Assembly (NCBI GenBank): GCA_008360955.1
Contig: LUCM01004000.1
Location: forward strand, 110,059 to 174,058
Direction: 5' to 3'
Length of the DNA: 64,000 bases
Source: Fasciolopsis buskii
Taxonomy: Eukaryota; Platyhelminthes; Trematoda; Plagiorchiida; Fasciolidae
The first letter of the stretch is position 1. Every line of letters starts with the position of its first letter. Below the pieces are notes generated by a model. That model worked only from the letters and a program-made list of their open reading frames with translations, did no database searches and was not told where the DNA came from. Positions 59,783 to 64,000 of the stretch are shown here, piece by piece. The translations under genes and the position numbers were made by a program.

Positions 59783-60671
59783 CGTTTACATGTATATCTG
59801 TATGAGCACCAGATCAGAAGCAACGCACACTTCACAAAATCAGTGCACAAAAATATGTAGCATGTAATTTTACTTACGATTGTCGAATTTACTCTTATAA
59901 TCTGTACCTGACATATTTACGTTTCATTAAAGCCGGTGCTTCACACTACTGAATTTTTTCACGAGATAATCCGAGAAAATGCATTAGTGGATACTGTTGT
60001 TTACGTGAATTGAAACAGAAGTCAGATATTTCATTTCACCTCTTTCCTTCCTCCAAAAGGACATTTCCACCAGGAATGAAAAACCGCAGACAAAAACTAA
60101 TACGATTCGAATAATTATAAACAGAATGCTGAATGTGACCAAGAATTTCGTCCCTAGCCTCTATCCGTGCTTTTGCTAAAGTAAAATTCCAGATCGTCTT
60201 AACTGGGTTATCGCAATCAAACCTCATTTATGATCCTGCTTGGAAGCCTCCTGTCTCGCTGAAACTTACTTTTCTTTCCTTTTAGTCCAAAACTTGCGTA
60301 CTCCAGGTTGGATGGTAACAAGGTGCTGACACAGAATTCCTCATTACATGCACACCTCCGATCGATTTGACTTATTTCTTTGATCAGCGCCAACTTTTAC
60401 TAATTCATTTCCAAATTATCATTCCAAAACCGGATTCCGTGCACAAGAGTTGAAGTTCAGACATGTGCGGTATGCGATCAAGGAAAATGTTTGACCAAGT
60501 GTTGGCAAATGTTAGCTAAACAAAAGATGAAATTCAATGCCAACTTTAGGATAGAATGCTGAATACTAGAAGACACGGGTGAGGGGCGGATAAACAAACA
60601 AATCCAGTTTCTCTTTAGTTGGCAAGTCTACTGTTATTTTTTAACATTCCTCAGTTTCTAAGACCAATTGT

Positions 60672-60720
60672 TCTACGTTCCTTCTGTCGTGATTTGCAAA
60701 GAGAATAGAAGGAACGTAGA
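60672..60720. repeat. Perfect 14-bp inverted repeat
   Basis: TCTACGTTCCTTCT (60672-60685) and AGAAGGAACGTAGA (60707-60720) are exact reverse complements separated by 21 bp. Perfect pairing in otherwise decayed, AT-rich DNA suggests a recent origin or a template-switch event. No surrounding gene gives it a role. Confidence 0.9.
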
Positions 60721-61442
60721 CTTAACTAATGTTTGCTCATTAGATCAAGTTGGTCCATGTTTGGTGATAAATTGGTGTATCCAGCACCAGTCGCGCTCAG
60801 TGTGATATTTTTTCAATAATTAGATTTAAATTCTATAATCCCAAACCACAAACAGTCAACTTCATGCTCGACCGAACTTATGTTAGCTAGCCACGTGTCT
60901 AGTTTTTCTATCCTTTTGATACAAGGTTTGCTTCCAAGTAAACCAGCTTCTCAGGTGAGATAAATACCAGGACGAACCATTCTGGCAAAATATTCTTTCT
61001 GAATCACGGTGAAATGCCTTTGGTTTTCACCATCTTGTCCCTAGCTTGATAAACAATCAAGATTCTTTCTCATGGTCTACATGGAAACTGAAAACGCAAC
61101 CAAAATAAACTAAGGTCACAGTGAACCACTTTATTTGACCAGTTTCCTTATCCGTATGTTAATATTCGTGCTTGTTTAACCTCAAGCTGGCCATTTGCTG
61201 CTTGTCCTAATGATTTGACCAAGAATATTCCCAAAATTTTAACCTCCGATCTTACGAGGCGTTGAATCAACCCATATTCGCCATATGTAAAGCGCATTTC
61301 CTGATAACGTTAAGTACGGATCTGGTACTGTTGCTTTTATTTAACAACGCCCGCTGTGAAACTTTTCATTCATCGGTATTATTCGCTAGCTGTTTAACCT
61401 GTAGTTACTGCTTGGTGTATTTTTGAACGCTCCTACTCGTCC

Positions 61443-61512
61443 GGCGGTGGCAAAGCGGAAAATCCGTGGCGTTTGGAAGTGAAGTCCGGGGGTACGAATC
61501 CTCCCACCACCG
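61443..61512 (+). mobile_element. tRNA-like sequence, probable SINE head or tRNA pseudogene
   Basis: An A box TGGCAAAGCGG (61448-61458) and a B box GGTACGAATCC (61491-61501, one mismatch to GGTTCGANTCC) are 43 bp apart start to start. The acceptor-like arms GGCGGTG (61443-61449) and CACCACC (61505-61511) pair at six of seven positions, and GGGGG/CCTCC forms a T stem. The A box overlaps the acceptor by a base or two and no normal anticodon arm folds, so this is not an intact tRNA. AATAATAAAGGGAATGAAAAATAAAAGG lies about 75 bp downstream (from about 61583), which could be an A-rich SINE tail. Confidence 0.5.
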
Positions 61513-62505
61513 GTCAACTTTCCACTTGGCACCCTCTGTTGATAGCGTTCCACTTACTGAAAGATGATGTCCATTGTTGTTTCAATAATAAAGGGAATGA
61601 AAAATAAAAGGCAAAAGTCTTCCCTTCAAAGCTTTGTGCATTTATTAATCACTTTCAGCTTCCTGCCCGATTTCCTAGCTCATTTCACAGTGGAGTTAAT
61701 CGACCTTTGGCAGCACTAACCTTCTCTGAAGCATGTCCATAATATTGCAATTTTCGATGGTGTTGTGAGTGCTGTTTTACTCTTTCCACCTGCCAATAAA
61801 TAGCATCGAATGTGTTGCTTAAGTCTGAATTACGTCTGTGCTTCATGGCACATGATTTGGCGAGCTTCTGACAGTGCCAGGGCCAGATGAATCATCCCAG
61901 CAATCGGTACGGTGCACGCGTTAAAAGGATACGTAAGACATTAATCTTAATCGGAATTAATGCATTTTCCCCTCTAGCCCTTAGGGTTTGTAGCTATCTA
62001 GTGATCACGATGACACGACAGCGCATCTCTCCACTGAATAGAGTATATTACACGTTGAAGCAACACCAGCAAAATAAGTTCGATCTTTCAGCAGCCTAAA
62101 CACCGGGATCTGAAACAAAATGAGGACTTCTGGAAGTATCTGTAAGAGAACACTGTCCTGCTATCAGAAAGCATGTCCTGAAAATAGTTTGAACCAACTA
62201 TCACCAAAATCCGACGACCGACTGATAGACAGTAACCACATCGTAGGCAGGAGGTCATTGTTTCCAACAACAGGGGAAATTCGTGGTGGTAATTTAAAAC
62301 GAATATTGTTTCTTTTCCTTGGGTTTATACGAACACCTACACTCAATAAGGTTTGTAGAATAACTTAAGAGCAGAAGCTGTTTAATATAACAAAAGCGTT
62401 TTCTACCATCGGAGAAGTTTTCAAATGTGTATGGTCCCAATACATCCACCAACCAGCCAGTCGATCCGTCTATTTACTGGTCAACGAATCAATCCTTATA
62501 ACTCT

Positions 62506-62535
62506 AACGTTTCATGAGTTTACCTTCTTCAGGTT
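62506..62535 (-). repeat. Hammerhead-core-like motif (CTGAAGA ... GAAACG)
   Basis: On the minus strand CCTGAAGAAGGTAAACTCAT is followed directly by GAAACGTTAG. CTGAAGA fits CUGANGA, and GAAACGTTAG resembles GAAACGTTGG of the foldback at 50.3 kb. The intervening 12 bases do not form a good stem, so this is a decayed relative or chance. Confidence 0.3.
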
Positions 62536-62753
62536 CTTTGTCTGTTCAGTGCGTAAATAAAGAACGGACATCTTAGTCTTGCTAAGCATCATTACTCAGC
62601 AATTTTAGCATGAAATTTCACCCAGTATTCCGAGGTTATTCTATTGAAGCCGGCATTCCTTTTATTGACTGAAACAGATTTTCACAGACTGTCCCGTATT
62701 TTAGTTGCTTTGGGCTGCTTCTGGTGTTCACGACCTGGTGTGAATTACGATGC

Positions 62754-62785
62754 AGTTTTCGGCCGAAATTGCCGACACCTTCAGG
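62754..62785 (-). repeat. Second hammerhead-like motif, weak
   Basis: Minus strand CCTGAAGGTGTCGGCAATTT continues CGGCCGAAAAC. CGGC and GCCG can pair directly before GAAAAC, and CTGAAGG approaches CUGANGA. It lies 220 bp from the similar motif at 62506-62535 in the same orientation, which makes a shared origin possible. No ribozyme activity is claimed. Confidence 0.25.
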
Positions 62786-64000
62786 ACTGAAACCGGGATA
62801 CCAACTCACGTTATTTTGTGGCCCAATTCTTTGGAGATGTACCTGCATCTTATACGTGTTTTCCAAAATTGTGCGTTTATTCACATGTGGGCCAGGACAT
62901 TTTTAAAAGCCCAAAGTTAATAAACTGTAGCTATCAGCGACTAAACGATAACCAGCGACTGTAAAAAGACTGAACTACCAGTGAGATACTAAATACTGTT
63001 TTAATAGCTTATCGAATTTCTCCATTGTTCCCACCTGACAGTCTTCTTGTTAGAACCCTGAACACAGGTATCAGTTCCAACCGAAACTCATGGCACAGCT
63101 GCAAGCCATTTGCCACATCCTTTGGTCGTGAATAACGGAACGGCCGCCAGTACCGGAGGCCAACGGTGAATATGGCGGACTGAATTTCATTCAATAAGTC
63201 ACTGGGAGCAGGTAGCAGAAGTTTCGAGGACGTGGTGAGCTGTTGCCTGGAAAGCCTTCTCCCAGAAACTACAACTAGTGCTCCGATGGAATAGTGTGTT
63301 CCTCAATTAACATACGAGGTTTATAAAAGGGGAGCATGAAGCAATCGAATGATCATTTGCTCGTTTGGAACCACACTACTACTTTGCACGTGAGGCTCGT
63401 TCGCCCAAAAGTCTAGAGTTGAATCTCCTAGTAAACAGTCAACTGAGTAGTACTAGAGTTCGCAGGAAAGCCATGTGTGGTGACGTACGGTTGATAATTT
63501 GATGGAGGAATATGGAGAAGTTGAGAGGTCCAATAGGAATACAAACAGAATTCCGTTGCTTTTCATTCTTCTCTCTGCAATGTTTTTATTTTATTTTTGC
63601 CATAGTTTTTAAGGTACTAGATGTTTACGTGAATTAACGCAAATCTGTTTGGGATCTTCAACCGGGATGCACGATCACTTTTACCATAACAGATTACAGG
63701 ATCTTACCCATTTTTCACCGACACATTCTTACTTTATTTCCAATATTTTTCCTTTGAGCTTTTTCTGCTTTTTCACCATCCCTGGAAGATCATCGTATCT
63801 GTTCCGTTTCTCTATCTTTCCCTTTTTCACACCTGGCTAGCTAAGAAAGAGTAAAACTACAGTCACAGATTCTTATTTGTTGCGAAATTCTCCTATTTAC
63901 CCTGGTCAATTCAAATCCTTTTATCACTGACAGCAGAGTAGCTCGGTGCATTTAATTTATTTCTCCTCGGACAGTGGATTTAACTAAAACGTAAAGAAGG
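62786..64000. other. Right edge, nothing recognised
   Basis: Small open frames (63009-63194 minus, 63649-63840 plus) have no family likeness. The second is Phe/Ser-rich and reads through T-rich DNA. No repeat copy was identified. Confidence 0.3.

Noticed and set aside
61515..61570. Hammerhead after the 61.4-kb tRNA-like head (CTGTTGATAG...CTGAAAG)
   Set aside because: CTGTTGA breaks the invariant A of CUGANGA, and no stem II forms between it and GAAA.
1..64000. CRISPR arrays, operons, ribosomal RNA genes
   Set aside because: No regularly spaced repeats, no tightly packed long frames and no rRNA-like stretches were seen; the content is eukaryotic.

Overview
The window looks like repeat-dense nuclear DNA of a flatworm (trematode or cestode grade); the species cannot be fixed from the sequence. 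The grounds are: decayed CR1/Jockey-like non-LTR retrotransposons; a Ty3/gypsy element whose gag, RT and integrase tail resemble the CsRn1/Boudicca group known from flukes; and a tRNA-headed short element carrying a recognisable hammerhead ribozyme core, the arrangement known from the schistosome Smalpha SINE family. There are no bacterial-style gene arrays, and no host protein-coding gene could be recognised. Nearly all open frames are under 150 codons, and the few that mean anything are slices of broken transposons.

Layout. 1-2821 (minus): a LINE with an ORF1-like piece and the endonuclease part of ORF2, whose RT would lie off the left edge. 3686-5362 (minus): a second LINE with an endonuclease end and RT. 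8173-about 12200 (plus): a third LINE with endonuclease, linker, RT and thumb, its RT split by a roughly 1.35-kb insertion at about 9880-11231. The last 268 bp of that insertion recur inverted at 15421-15688, and related pieces sit at 12820-12975 and 22447-22540. 18583-26290 (plus): a decayed CsRn1-like gypsy element with two recognisable LTR pieces, a tRNA-Trp-type primer site, gag, protease end, RT, RNase H and integrase. Its RT section is present twice with a 356-base assembly gap between the copies. A 236-bp piece touching that gap recurs almost unchanged and inverted at 32536-32771.

From about 26.3 kb to the end the DNA is visibly more AT-rich and mostly has no recognisable content. Its exceptions are a decayed gag of a second gypsy type (36.1-36.9 kb), the hammerhead-bearing SINE (40.5 kb, minus), a dispersed repeat present at 48.5 and 57.5 kb, a 210-bp foldback whose two arms keep a small hairpin through compensatory changes (50.3 kb), other tRNA-like SINE heads (54.1 and 61.4 kb), and simple repeats and hairpins.

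The parts do not work together as a pathway; this is a graveyard of retroelements of different ages. The most interesting signals are RNA-level (the hammerhead SINE and the covarying foldback) and structural (near-identical segments with sharp edges around the gap, set among heavily mutated relatives). All assignments come from reading translations and sequence by eye, without database searches.
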